A DNA stretch of 37,688 bases from Candidatus Rokuibacteriota bacterium (GTDB lineage Bacteria; Methylomirabilota; Methylomirabilia; Rokubacteriales; CSP1-6), in contig JACPSW010000118.1 of NCBI GenBank assembly GCA_016193045.1, positions 1-37,688 on the forward strand. Direction: 5' to 3'. Below are positions 25,536 through 33,245 of this stretch, in pieces; the stretch's first letter is position 1; the number at the start of each line of letters is the position of its first letter. A program made the position numbers and the translations under genes. The notes beneath the pieces were generated by a model. It ran no database searches. It was not told the DNA's origin and worked only from the letters and a program-made list of their open reading frames with translations.

Positions 25536-27065
25536 TCATGCTGTCGTCGCGAAGCGGAGGGCCAGGATGAGCCCGCGGGCCTTCGACACGGTCTCCAGCC
25601 ATTCCGACTTCGGATCCGAGTCGGCCACGATCCCCGCGCCCACCTGGATCGAGGCGCGGTCCCCATGGCAGACGATGGTTCGGATCGTGATGCAGGAGTC
25701 CAGGTTCCCCGAGTAAGAAACGTACCCCACCGCCCCCGCGTACGGGCCCCGGCGGGTCGGCTCCAGCTCCTCGATGATCTCCATGGCGCGGATCTTGGGA
25801 GCGCCGGTGACCGTGCCCGCCGGGAAGCACGCTTCGAGGACATCCCAGGCGTCGCGCCCGGGGTGTAGCCTCCCCCGGACGTGGCTGACCAGGTGCATCA
25901 CGTGGGAGTACCGCTCCACTCCCATGAACTCGGTGACCTCCACCGAGCCGGGGCTGGAGACACGCCCCACGTCGTTGCGTCCGAGGTCCACGAGCATCAC
26001 GTGCTCGGCTCGCTCCTTGGGGTCCTGGCGCAGCTCGGCCTCGATCCGCGCGTCCTCCTCGTCCGTCGCCCCACGCGGGCGGGTGCCGGCGATCGGGCGC
26101 TCCTCGACCCGTCCCTCTTCCACCCTCACGAGCACCTCGGGCGAGGATCCGACGATGCTGATCTTTCCGAGGCGGAGGAAGAAGAGGTATGGCGAGGGAT
26201 TGATCGTGCGGAGCGCGCGGTAGACGCGGAAAGGATCCGCGTCGAGGCGCGTGTCGAGCCGGCGCGACAGCACGATCTGGTAGGCGTCGCCGCTGGCAAT
26301 GGACTCCTTGGCGCGGCTCACCCGCTCGACGAAGGCGGCTTGATCCAGCGTGGACTGGAACCCCTCCTCCCCCAGCGCGAGGAGCGGGTCCACCGCCGGC
26401 AGCGTCAGCGGCGGCGGGGTCCGCGTCGGCCGGGCGAGCTTGGCGAGCAGCATGCCGATCTTCACCGCGGCCGCGTCGTAGGCGCGGTCCAGCGAGACCG
26501 GGTCGGTCTTCTCCACGTGGGCGTTCGAGATCACGAGGAGGCGGTGGCGGAGGTTGTCGAAGACGAGGAGGCTGTCGGTGAGGAGGAAGACCGCATCGGG
26601 GAGCCCGAGGTCATCCCGGGTCTGTTTGGGGAGCCGCTCGAAGTGGCGGACCATGTCGTAGGCCATGTACCCGACGGCGCCGCCCTGGAAGCGCGGGAGG
26701 CCGGGCACGGCCACGGGCTGGAAGCGGGCGAGCAGGTCCCGCAGGGCCCGGAGCGGATTGCCCGGCGGCAGGCGCTGGGGCTTACCGTCCCCGCCCCGGA
26801 GCGTGACCCGGTTCCCCCTCGCCGTGAACACCATCAGCGGGTCCGTTCCCAGGAAGGAGTAGCGCGCCCACTTTTCTCCCCCCTCTACCGACTCCAGGAG
26901 GAAGGCGTGGGGTCCCGGGCGGAGCCTCAGGAAGGCGGAGAGCGGCGTGTCGAGGTCAGCGGGCAGTTCGGCGTAGACCGGGACGAGGTTCCCCCGCTGG
27001 GCCAGGAGCCGGAAATCCTCCCGCGGCGGAGAGAGGGGAGGGATGCGGAGGCCGACGGACTTCAT
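25536..27065 (-). CDS. trpE: Anthranilate synthase component I
   Basis: The 509-residue enzyme converts chorismate to anthranilate with the TrpG amidotransferase, the first step of tryptophan synthesis. The Trp feedback site LLES-x10-S is present (residues 56-70). The chorismate-binding half shows [52 protein letters not shown] and [17 protein letters not shown]. The LLES site favours TrpE over PabB. ATG 27065 gives the full domain. No other trp genes or attenuator were seen in the window. Confidence 0.95.
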   Translation of the reverse strand: MKSVGLRIPPLSPPREDFRLLAQRGNLVPVYAELPADLDTPLSAFLRLRPGPHAFLLESVEGGEKWARYSFLGTDPLMVFTARGNRVTLRGGDGKPQRLPPGNPLRALRDLLARFQPVAVPGLPRFQGGAVGYMAYDMVRHFERLPKQTRDDLGLPDAVFLLTDSLLVFDNLRHRLLVISNAHVEKTDPVSLDRAYDAAAVKIGMLLAKLARPTRTPPPLTLPAVDPLLALGEEGFQSTLDQAAFVERVSRAKESIASGDAYQIVLSRRLDTRLDADPFRVYRALRTINPSPYLFFLRLGKISIVGSSPEVLVRVEEGRVEERPIAGTRPRGATDEEDARIEAELRQDPKERAEHVMLVDLGRNDVGRVSSPGSVEVTEFMGVERYSHVMHLVSHVRGRLHPGRDAWDVLEACFPAGTVTGAPKIRAMEIIEELEPTRRGPYAGAVGYVSYSGNLDSCITIRTIVCHGDRASIQVGAGIVADSDPKSEWLETVSKARGLILALRFATTA

Positions 27066-27085
27066 CGGAGCGTCAGGCGCCCCCT

Positions 27086-27412
27086 TCAGGCCAGCGCTTC
27101 GAGCTTCTTCTGAAGCTGGCTCTTCGGGACGGCGCCGATGACCTGGTCGAGGACCTTCCCGCCCTTGACGAAGAGGATCGTGGGGATCGAGCGGATCCCG
27201 TAGCGGCCCGCCAGCCCGGGGTTGTCGTCCACGTTGACCTTGGCAAGCGTCAGGCCGCCGCCAGAGTCCTTGACCAGCTCCTCCAGCACCGGCGCGATCA
27301 TCCGGCAGGGTGCGCACCACTCGGCCCAGAAGTCCACCAGGAGCAGCCCCGGGTGGCGGGCCAGTTCTTGATCGAAGGTGTCTTCCGTGAGATGCAGCGC
27401 GGTCTCGGCCAT
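27086..27412 (-). CDS. trxA: Thioredoxin
   Basis: The 108-residue protein has the active site FWAEWCAPC (C33, C36), the cis-Pro loop SIPTILFVKGG and the usual length of thioredoxin 1. The middle residue is Ala instead of the common Gly (WCGPC); this variant occurs in natural thioredoxins and can shift redox potential. It reduces protein disulfides in the cytoplasm. GAGAGGAGAG before ATG 27412 is the likely ribosome binding site. The gene lies 20 bases upstream of trpE. Confidence 0.95.
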   Translation of the reverse strand: MAETALHLTEDTFDQELARHPGLLLVDFWAEWCAPCRMIAPVLEELVKDSGGGLTLAKVNVDDNPGLAGRYGIRSIPTILFVKGGKVLDQVIGAVPKSQLQKKLEALA

Positions 27413-27455
27413 GGGTATTGGCTCTCCTCTCGTAGTCTTCGAGCGCGGGCTGTTT

Positions 27456-28142
27456 TTAGTGATGTTTCTTGTTCCCACGGGCGGATTCCAGATAGCGGGT
27501 CACCCAGTCGCGAGCAAGATCCTTGCAGCCCAGGCCGAAGGCGAGGGCCAGGGCCAGCGCGACGGCGCCGAACACGATGATGAAGGCCGAGTGCACCAGC
27601 TGGGCGCCGACGCCCAGCTCGTGGAGCGTCACCGCGCCCGTGAACACGATGAGCCCGTAGCGGGCGACGCTGGCGAGCACGTCGGCATCCGGGAAGCCGG
27701 CGTTGGCCGCGGCGGTCCGGATCACCCCGGCCAGGAAATTGGCGAAGAAGAGGCCCAGGATCAGGACCACCACCGCGGCGATGACCTTGGGGATATAGAG
27801 GAGGACCTGGTTCAGCAGCTCCGCCACCGCCGCGAGCCCGAGCGTGTTGATGGCTGTCATGACGACCAGGAGCATCATGAGCCAGTACGCCAGAGTCGCC
27901 ACCAGCTCGGCGGGGCCCTGGCGGATGTCGGCGCGGAGCAGGATGTCGTCGATCCCGGCCTTCTCCCCGGCAACGTCGAACCGGATGGCCAGGAGGAACC
28001 GGAACACGAGCAAGCGGATGAACCTGGCCAGCACCCAGCCGCCGAGCAGGATCAGCAGGGCGGCCAGCAAGTTGGGCAGAAAGAGAGCGACCTTGGATAA
28101 AAAAGCCCTGCCTGGTTCCAGGAGGGTGGGCACCGATTCCAT
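27456..28142 (-). CDS. MscS-type conserved TM-helix protein (no beta domain)
   Basis: This 228-residue protein is mostly membrane helices. FLPNLLAALLILLGGWVLAR is the conserved TM helix of MscS-like channels, and a second copy-like segment, YIPKVIAAVVVLILGLFFAN, occurs near residue 115. The soluble MscS beta domain is missing. It belongs to the TM-helix repeat proteins often labelled small-conductance mechanosensitive channel-like. A pore role is inferred only. It is the first gene of the - strand run and diverges from the NtrC-type gene. Confidence 0.75.
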   Translation of the reverse strand: MESVPTLLEPGRAFLSKVALFLPNLLAALLILLGGWVLARFIRLLVFRFLLAIRFDVAGEKAGIDDILLRADIRQGPAELVATLAYWLMMLLVVMTAINTLGLAAVAELLNQVLLYIPKVIAAVVVLILGLFFANFLAGVIRTAAANAGFPDADVLASVARYGLIVFTGAVTLHELGVGAQLVHSAFIIVFGAVALALALAFGLGCKDLARDWVTRYLESARGNKKHH

Positions 28143-28219
28143 TGTGGGGTCCCGTCAAAAAAACGCAAACCCAACGCTAACATAGTGGCTCCTGGATGGC
28201 AAGGTGCCGGTCCGAATAA

Positions 28220-28250
28220 TTGTCACTTTGACACCCCTTTGTGTTAGACT
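28220..28250 (+). promoter_or_regulatory. Inverted repeat and possible promoter before NtrC-type gene
   Basis: TGTCA-CTT-TGACA at 28221-28233 is a perfect 5-bp inverted repeat. TTGTCA (28220-28225) could be a -35 box with TAGACT (28245-28250) as -10, but the 19-base spacer is long. A dimeric regulator, perhaps the product of the next gene, could bind the palindrome. The region is short and lower in GC than its surroundings. Confidence 0.35.
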
Positions 28251-28273
28251 GAGCGGGTCTTGGGGAGGTGTTG

Positions 28274-29617
28274 ATGGATCGGCCAAAGATCCTCGTGGTG
28301 GACGACGAGAAATCGATCCGGGACCTGCTCTCGGCGGCGCTCGGCCAGTGGGGCTATCAGGCCTTCCTGTCCACGAGCGGCCCCGAGGCCCTCGGGATGC
28401 TCAAGGGCCAGCTCCTGGATGCGGCGCTGATCGACATCCGCATGCCGGACATGGACGGGATCGAGCTCCTCCGGGAGCTGAAGCGCTACGACTCCTCCAT
28501 GGAAGTGGTGATCATGACCGGCTATCCGACGGTCACCACGGCCGTGGAAGCGCTCAAGGAGGGAGCCTACGACTATCTGACCAAGCCGCTCATCATGGAC
28601 GAGCTCAAGCACCTGCTGGCCCGCCTGATCGAGCGGCGCTTCCTGCGCAAGGAGGTAAATACCCTGCGGAGCCGCCTGGGCGAGCAGCTGGCGGTCAACG
28701 AGCTCGTGGGCGTGTCGCCTCAGATGCAGGCGGTCAAGGAGGTGGTCGCCAAGGTGGCGGTCTCCGATTCGCCGGTCATGGTCGAGGGGGAGAGCGGGAC
28801 CGGCAAGGAGCTGATCGCCGCGGCCATTCACCGGCTGTCGCCGCGCGCCAAGGGGGCGTTCATTCCCGTCAACTGCAGCGCGATCCCGACGGATCTCCTG
28901 GAATCGGAGCTCTTCGGCCACGTGCGCGGGGCCTTCACCGGGGCGGTGGCCGACAGCATCGGCCTCTTCCGGTCGGCCAACGGCGGCACCATCTTCCTCG
29001 ACGAGGTCGCCGAGTTGCCGCCCGCTCTCCAGGTCAAGCTCCTCCGGGTCCTCCAGGAGAAGGAGGTGCGCCCCGTCGGAGCGACGAAGACTCATACCGT
29101 GGACGTCCGGGTCATCGCCGCCACCAACCGCCAGCTGGAAGAGGCCGTGAAAGACGGCAGCCTTCGCCAGGACCTCTTCTACCGCCTCAACGTGGTGCGG
29201 GTCCAGATGCCTCCGCTCCGGGAGCGCAAAGAAGACATCCCCGCGCTGGTGGCCCACTTCCTCCGGCAATTCAACCAGCGCTTCCGGCGGGAGGTGACGG
29301 GGCTCGATCCCGAGGCGCTCGCGGCGCTCATGGCGTACGACTTCCCCGGAAACGTCCGGGAACTGGAAAACCTGATCGAGCGCGCCTACGCCCTCGGCGC
29401 GCGCGACCACCTGACGCTGGCCGACCTGCCGAGCCTCGGGGCCGGCGGCAAGCAGGCCGAGGCTTCCCGGCCCCTTCCCACACTGGCGGAGGTCGAGAAG
29501 GATCTGATCCTCCGGGCGCTCCAGGTCCACAAGAACGACAAGGAGCACGCAGCCAAGGCCCTCGGTCTCTCCCGCCGCACGATCTACCGCCGCCTCAAGG
29601 AGTACGGCCTCCTCTAA
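28274..29617 (+). CDS. NtrC-family sigma54-dependent response regulator
   Basis: The 447-residue protein has a receiver domain (D10, D11, phosphoacceptor D54 in LIDIRMPDMDG, K104 in YLTKP), an AAA+ domain with Walker A GESGTGKE (172-179), the sigma54-contact motif GAFTGA (219-224) and Walker B GGTIFLDEVAEL, and a C-terminal Fis-like helix-turn-helix (HAAKALGLSRRTIYRRLKEY). It would activate sigma54 promoters when phosphorylated. ATG 28274 is chosen because GGGGAGG lies 5 bases upstream; GTG 28268 and TTG 28271 are alternatives. No histidine kinase gene is adjacent. Confidence 0.95.
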   Translation: MDRPKILVVDDEKSIRDLLSAALGQWGYQAFLSTSGPEALGMLKGQLLDAALIDIRMPDMDGIELLRELKRYDSSMEVVIMTGYPTVTTAVEALKEGAYDYLTKPLIMDELKHLLARLIERRFLRKEVNTLRSRLGEQLAVNELVGVSPQMQAVKEVVAKVAVSDSPVMVEGESGTGKELIAAAIHRLSPRAKGAFIPVNCSAIPTDLLESELFGHVRGAFTGAVADSIGLFRSANGGTIFLDEVAELPPALQVKLLRVLQEKEVRPVGATKTHTVDVRVIAATNRQLEEAVKDGSLRQDLFYRLNVVRVQMPPLRERKEDIPALVAHFLRQFNQRFRREVTGLDPEALAALMAYDFPGNVRELENLIERAYALGARDHLTLADLPSLGAGGKQAEASRPLPTLAEVEKDLILRALQVHKNDKEHAAKALGLSRRTIYRRLKEYGLL

Positions 29618-29620
29618 GGA

Positions 29621-29880
29621 ATCGAAGGGGGGCTAACGCCCCCCTCCGAGGCCTCCCCCGAGAACAGGATTGCGCGGGCAAAGCCCGCGCTCGAACTCCC
29701 GGAGGGGGGTTTCACCCCCCTTCCGATTCCTCCCCCCAGGAACAGTTTGCGGCGGCAAAGCCGCCGCTCGAACACGGCCGAAGAGGGGCGCTGCCCCCCC
29801 TCAGAGGCCTCCCCCCAATAAGGAGGGTTGCGGCGGCAAAGCCGCCGCTCGAACACTCCCCGGGGGGGCACGCCCCCCCT
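29621..29880. repeat. Tandem array of double-hairpin repeats (three full units and a half)
   Basis: Four G-rich hairpins alternate with three pyrimidine-purine stems. The stems are GCGCGGGC-AAA-GCCCGCGC (29672-29690) and GCGGCGGC-AAA-GCCGCCGC (29749-29767 and 29830-29848), with spacings of 77 and 81 bases. The G-rich hairpins begin at about 29623, 29700, 29778 and 29862; the last has no partner stem. The units are in the reverse orientation relative to R1 and R2. The array starts 3 bases after the NtrC-type gene and may end its transcript. The stretch 29618-30085 has no gene. Confidence 0.9.
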
Positions 29881-29952
29881 TCTCCGGTAACGCAAATACG
29901 CATGCCTGACCCCAGCCGACGCTCACCCTGACCGCGTGACATCCCGGGCTTG

Positions 29953-29977
29953 AGGTCATGCCACGGCGGCATGACCT
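29953..29977. promoter_or_regulatory. Perfect 10-bp inverted repeat before the receiver gene
   Basis: AGGTCATGCC and GGCATGACCT face each other across a 5-base spacer (ACGGC). It lies about 110 bases before the receiver gene and just before an AT-rich stretch. It could be an operator for the downstream cluster or an RNA hairpin. Confidence 0.45.
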
Positions 29978-29999
29978 GATCCCTGCACAGTCCTGGTTA

Positions 30000-30034
30000 T
30001 AACAAAAATGCGAATACTTTCAACTATATACTAG
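30000..30034 (+). promoter_or_regulatory. AT-rich promoter candidate before the receiver gene
   Basis: The stretch TAACAAAAATGCGAATACTT and following bases is strikingly AT-rich for this DNA. TATACT at 30027-30032 is a good -10 box; the matching -35 position is poor (AAAAAT), so a promoter needing an activator is possible. It lies 54 bases before the gene start. Confidence 0.4.
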
Positions 30035-30085
30035 TCATCATTCCGCTGGCATCCTCCCTGCAGTCTACCCGGGCTGGAGACGATC

Positions 30086-30478
30086 ATGGGACGCCCGAAG
30101 CCGAACGGAGATCGAGGAGACCGGTGGGTGCTAGTGGCTGATCGAGACCCGCAGGCCGCCCTCCACTTGGCCGGCTACTTCTCCCGGCGCGGCTTCCGGA
30201 CGTACCACACCACCCAGGGTGAGGAGGCGATGCTCCTCGCCAACTCCCGGCGACTCCTCCTCGCGGTCGTGGATGTCTCTCTGCTGGACATGTCCGGCCA
30301 CGCGCTGGCCCAGCGGCTCAAGGAGATCGATCCGGAGCTGCCCGTTCTCATGACCTCCGGCGACTACGCGCCCGAGCTGGAGGCGGCGGCCCGCCGGGTC
30401 GGCATTCTGTACTACGCTCACAAGCCCGCCGACTACGAGTTGATCGGCGGGGTCGTGGACAAGGCCCTCAAGAACTGA
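30086..30478 (+). CDS. Receiver-only response regulator
   Basis: This 130-residue protein is a single receiver domain: acidic pair D19/D21 (LVADRD), phosphoacceptor D63 in VVDVSLLDMSG, LMTSGDY, and the conserved Lys in YAHKPAD. There is no output domain, so it probably acts by protein contact or phosphate relay. The first 12 residues are a charged leader (MGRPKPNGDRGD). It is followed 17 bases later by a small membrane protein gene and then a FIST gene, which suggests one signalling unit. No kinase is adjacent. Confidence 0.85.
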   Translation: MGRPKPNGDRGDRWVLVADRDPQAALHLAGYFSRRGFRTYHTTQGEEAMLLANSRRLLLAVVDVSLLDMSGHALAQRLKEIDPELPVLMTSGDYAPELEAAARRVGILYYAHKPADYELIGGVVDKALKN

Positions 30479-30495
30479 CAGGGAGGAACGGACTC

Positions 30496-30636
30496 ATGGA
30501 CCGAACGAGTCAGCACCCCGCGAATCATCAGCCCCAGGCCGCCAGTATCGCTTCCGAGTGGGGGAAGACATTCCTCACCCAGACCGCCATCGGGATCCTG
30601 TTGGCCGTCCTCTGGGCGACCCTGGGCCTCCAGTAG
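30496..30636 (+). CDS. 46-residue membrane peptide
   Basis: ATG 30496 follows GGGAGGAACGG, a strong ribosome binding site, and opens 46 codons. The first half is polar (MDRTSQHPANHQPQ), and the C-terminal half is a single membrane helix with AIGILLAVLWATLGL. No family is recognised. Its position between a receiver-domain gene and a FIST gene suggests a role in the same signalling unit (inference). Confidence 0.6.
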   Translation: MDRTSQHPANHQPQAASIASEWGKTFLTQTAIGILLAVLWATLGLQ

Positions 30637-30655
30637 CCCGCCGGGACGACACCCT

Positions 30656-31780
30656 ATGGAATGCGGGATCGGTCTGAGCCAGGCGTGCGATCTCGTCGAG
30701 GCGACCCATGAGGCGGCGCGTCAGGCGCGGGAAGCGTTGCGCGGCGCCCCCCAAGGAGCCCTGGTCGTCTCGGCAGGGGACCCCGTTCCCGCAGCGGGAA
30801 GCATCGCGCGGGAAGTGCTCGGGTGCATTCCGGTGGTCGGCGGTGGCAGCGCGGGGCTCATCACCGATATCGGCGTCATTTCCCACGGGGTCGCGGTCGT
30901 CTGCTTCCGGTCCGAGGAGTGGGTTGTTCAGTCGGCGTGCGCCGGGTCAGCGGCGGTCGCCCCGGTGGCGGCAGCCGATCGCGTCGCGCGGCTGATCCTG
31001 TCGGGCCGGCCCAACCGTCGCCGCTACCCCCGGGGCGTGGCGTTGGCCTTCGGCGACGGGCGGGCGGCGCAAGGGGTGGGTCCCTTCGGGAGCCGCTGGC
31101 GAGAGATCATGGGCCCCAAGCTCAAGAGCGTGGTGAGCCTCGTCCCGGCTGCCCAGGCGCTTTACTGCGGCGCCGTCCGGGACACGGGACCGGTGTCGGT
31201 CCTCTGCCTGGAAGGGCCAGGACCTGTCGGGATCGGGGTGGGATCGGGCTGGACCCCGCTGTCCCTGACGTGCACCGCGACCCGGACCGACGGCAGTCTC
31301 GTTCACGAGCTGGACGGTCGCCCGGCCGCGGAGGTGTATGCGGAGGCGCAGCCTGGGTCCACCCAGGACCCGACCCGGTTCCCGCTGGGCATCGCCCTGC
31401 CGGAGGACCAGTGGCTCATCCGGAGCGTCCTCGCCATCGAGGGGACCTCCCTCCGTCTCGGGGCGAATCTGCCGGCCGGAACCGAGGTGCGCGTGATGGC
31501 CGCCAGCGCGAACGGCCTCCAGCATGCCACTCAGGAGGCGGCCGTGACGGCGCTGAAGCGTCTGGAGGGCCAGGCCCCGAGCGCGGTGCTGCTGGTCGAA
31601 GGCGCCGCGCGCCGGGCCGTCCAGAACGGATCAGGACGGCGCGAATGGGAGATGGTCCGGGAGCAGCTTCCTGCCGGGACGCCGCTCCTGGGCTGGCTCA
31701 CGGCCTCGGAGGTCGTCCCCACCGGTAGTGGCCAGGTCACCCTTCAGAACGGCACCGTCACCGTCATCGCGTTCCCGTAG
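30656..31780 (+). CDS. FIST-domain sensor protein
   Basis: The 374-residue protein matches the FIST_N plus FIST_C layout. It has the N-terminal VVGGGSAGLITDIGVISHG, the central VGIGVGSGWTPLSLTCTATR, and the C-terminal PSAVLLVEGAARRAVQNGSG. FIST domains are thought to bind small ligands, perhaps amino acids, and often sit beside chemotaxis or two-component genes. It has no membrane helices and no output domain of its own, so it may feed the receiver protein or an unlinked kinase. It ends 36 bases before the convergent livF. Confidence 0.8.
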   Translation: MECGIGLSQACDLVEATHEAARQAREALRGAPQGALVVSAGDPVPAAGSIAREVLGCIPVVGGGSAGLITDIGVISHGVAVVCFRSEEWVVQSACAGSAAVAPVAAADRVARLILSGRPNRRRYPRGVALAFGDGRAAQGVGPFGSRWREIMGPKLKSVVSLVPAAQALYCGAVRDTGPVSVLCLEGPGPVGIGVGSGWTPLSLTCTATRTDGSLVHELDGRPAAEVYAEAQPGSTQDPTRFPLGIALPEDQWLIRSVLAIEGTSLRLGANLPAGTEVRVMAASANGLQHATQEAAVTALKRLEGQAPSAVLLVEGAARRAVQNGSGRREWEMVREQLPAGTPLLGWLTASEVVPTGSGQVTLQNGTVTVIAFP

Positions 31781-31791
31781 GCCATTCGGAT

Positions 31792-31807
31792 GGGGGCTCG
31801 CGCCCCC
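31792..31807. terminator. GC hairpin between convergent FIST and livF genes
   Basis: GGGGGC-TCGC-GCCCCC forms a 6-bp stem with a 4-base loop between two convergent genes. It has no T run, so it would be a weak intrinsic terminator. The hairpin is similar to the G-rich hairpin of the dispersed repeat family and could be a worn copy. Confidence 0.4.
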
Positions 31808-31816
31808 GGTTGGACG

Positions 31817-32533
31817 TCATCCCCCGAGAAATATCCGCTTTACTTCGTGTGATTGGAGGAGGGCAGCCGAGGGACCCTCCAGGATGACCCGCCCGCTCTC
31901 CAGCACGTAGCCCCGGTGGGCCAGGCGAAGCGCCAGCTCCACATTCTGCTCGATGAAGACGACCGTGATCCCCTCGCGATTGATCTGCTGGATCACCGTC
32001 CCGATGTCCTGGACCACCTTGGGCGCCAGGCCGAGGAACGGCTCGTCGATCATGAGGCAGCGGGGGCGCGCCATCAGGCCGCGGGCGATGGCCACCATCT
32101 GCTGCTGGCCCCCGGAGAGGGTATGGGCGAGCTGTTCGTGGCGCTCTTTGAGGAAGGGGAAGATTCCCTGGACCCACCGAAGGCTTTCTTCGCGACGGGG
32201 CCGGGCCGCGGGATGGTGGGCCCCCAGCAGCAGGTTCTCACGCACGGTGAGGTAGGGGAAGAGCCGGCGGCGTTCGAGGACGTGGGCCAGGCCCTCGCCG
32301 ACGATCCGGTGGGGTGGCAGCCCGTCGATGCGCTTGCCCCTGAACTCCACGCGCCCCCCGCGCGGCTTGAGGAGTCCGGAGAGGGTGTTCATCAGGGTGG
32401 ACTTGCCCGCGCCGTTGGGTCCGAGGAGGCAGACGATCTCCCCCTCCTGGACCCGGATCCCCGCGGTCCACAGGACCTGGAAGTCCCCGTAGGTCACATC
32501 GAGGCCCTCGGCCATCAGCAGGACGTCAGGCAT
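31817..32533 (-). CDS. livF: Branched-chain amino acid ABC transporter ATP-binding protein
   Basis: The 238-residue ATPase has Walker A GPNGAGKS, the Q-loop near LERRRLFPYLTVRENL, signature LSGGQQQMVAIARGL and Walker B CLMIDEPFLGLAPKVV. The LGLAP ending after Walker B is typical of LivF. It powers uptake of branched-chain amino acids or related compounds by the LivHM permease. It overlaps livG by 8 bases. The real substrate cannot be told from this subunit. Confidence 0.93.
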   Translation of the reverse strand: MPDVLLMAEGLDVTYGDFQVLWTAGIRVQEGEIVCLLGPNGAGKSTLMNTLSGLLKPRGGRVEFRGKRIDGLPPHRIVGEGLAHVLERRRLFPYLTVRENLLLGAHHPAARPRREESLRWVQGIFPFLKERHEQLAHTLSGGQQQMVAIARGLMARPRCLMIDEPFLGLAPKVVQDIGTVIQQINREGITVVFIEQNVELALRLAHRGYVLESGRVILEGPSAALLQSHEVKRIFLGG

Positions 32534-33245
32534 AGGCTTGGCCGAGGTAGGCCTCGACGACGCGACGGTCCCGCGTCACCGCCTCGGGTGGGCCGTCGGC
32601 GATCACCTCGCCCAGGTGGAGCGCCACGATGCGCTGGGCCATGGCCATGATGACGCGCATGTTGTGCTCGATCACAACCAGCGACATCCCCGCGCGATGG
32701 AGGTCCTGGATGAGGCTGATGAGGCCCGGGATGGAGCCCTGGTCCACGCCCCCAGTCACTTCGTCCAGCAGGAGGAGCCGGGGACGGGTCGCCAGCGCCC
32801 GCGCCAGCTCCAGGCGTTTCCGCTGCCCCGTCGAGAGCGTGCGCGCGTAGGCGTCCGCCTTCTCCCCCAGCCCGACCCGCTCGAGCGCTTCCTGGGCCTC
32901 CCGGCGGGCGTGAGCCACGTCGCGGCATTTCTGAAGGGCGCCCACGGTGACGTTCTCGAGCACCGTCATTCCCTGAAAGGGGCGGAGCTTCTGAAAGGTG
33001 CGGCCGACCCCGAGGCGGCTGACTTGATCCGGCCTGAGCCCGGTCAGCCGCCGTTCCTCGAGGCGGATCTCCCCCGCATCGGGCCACTCGATGCCGGTGA
33101 TGACGTCGAAGAGGGTGGACTTGCCCGCGCCGTTGGGCCCGATGATCCCCACCAGTTCCCCGGGGGCCACCCGGAAAGAAATGTTCTGGTTGGCCACGAC
33201 GCCGCCGAAGCGCTTGGTGATCCCGGAGACGGACAGCAAGCTCAT
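32526..33245 (-). CDS. livG: Branched-chain amino acid ABC transporter ATP-binding protein
   Basis: ATG 33245 overlaps the livM stop and gives 239 residues. Walker A is GPNGAGKSTLFDVITGI; FQKLRPFQGMTVLENV follows. The signature is LSTGQRKRLELARAL and Walker B is LLLLDEVTGG, where LivG proteins more often have DEPAAG. LivG pairs with LivF to drive the transporter. An in-frame ATG at 33272 would add nine residues and is less likely because it runs further into livM. Confidence 0.92.
   Translation of the reverse strand: MSLLSVSGITKRFGGVVANQNISFRVAPGELVGIIGPNGAGKSTLFDVITGIEWPDAGEIRLEERRLTGLRPDQVSRLGVGRTFQKLRPFQGMTVLENVTVGALQKCRDVAHARREAQEALERVGLGEKADAYARTLSTGQRKRLELARALATRPRLLLLDEVTGGVDQGSIPGLISLIQDLHRAGMSLVVIEHNMRVIMAMAQRIVALHLGEVIADGPPEAVTRDRRVVEAYLGQAYA

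Noticed and set aside
25484..25843. A longer N-terminus for the trpG product
   Set aside because: The extra codons overlap trpE and are Arg/Pro/Ser-rich. ATG 25483 gives the exact family start.
27066..27085. A trp attenuator before trpE
   Set aside because: Only 20 bases separate trxA and trpE, with no Trp codon run or competing hairpins.
29621..29880. A CRISPR array
   Set aside because: The units are about 77-81 bases and contain two hairpins with similar rather than unique spacers. The repeats are imperfect and there are no cas genes. This is a palindromic repeat array.
29994..30011. A sigma54 promoter before the receiver gene
   Set aside because: A GG and a GC are present, but the spacing is 13 bases instead of 10 and the flanking bases do not match the consensus.
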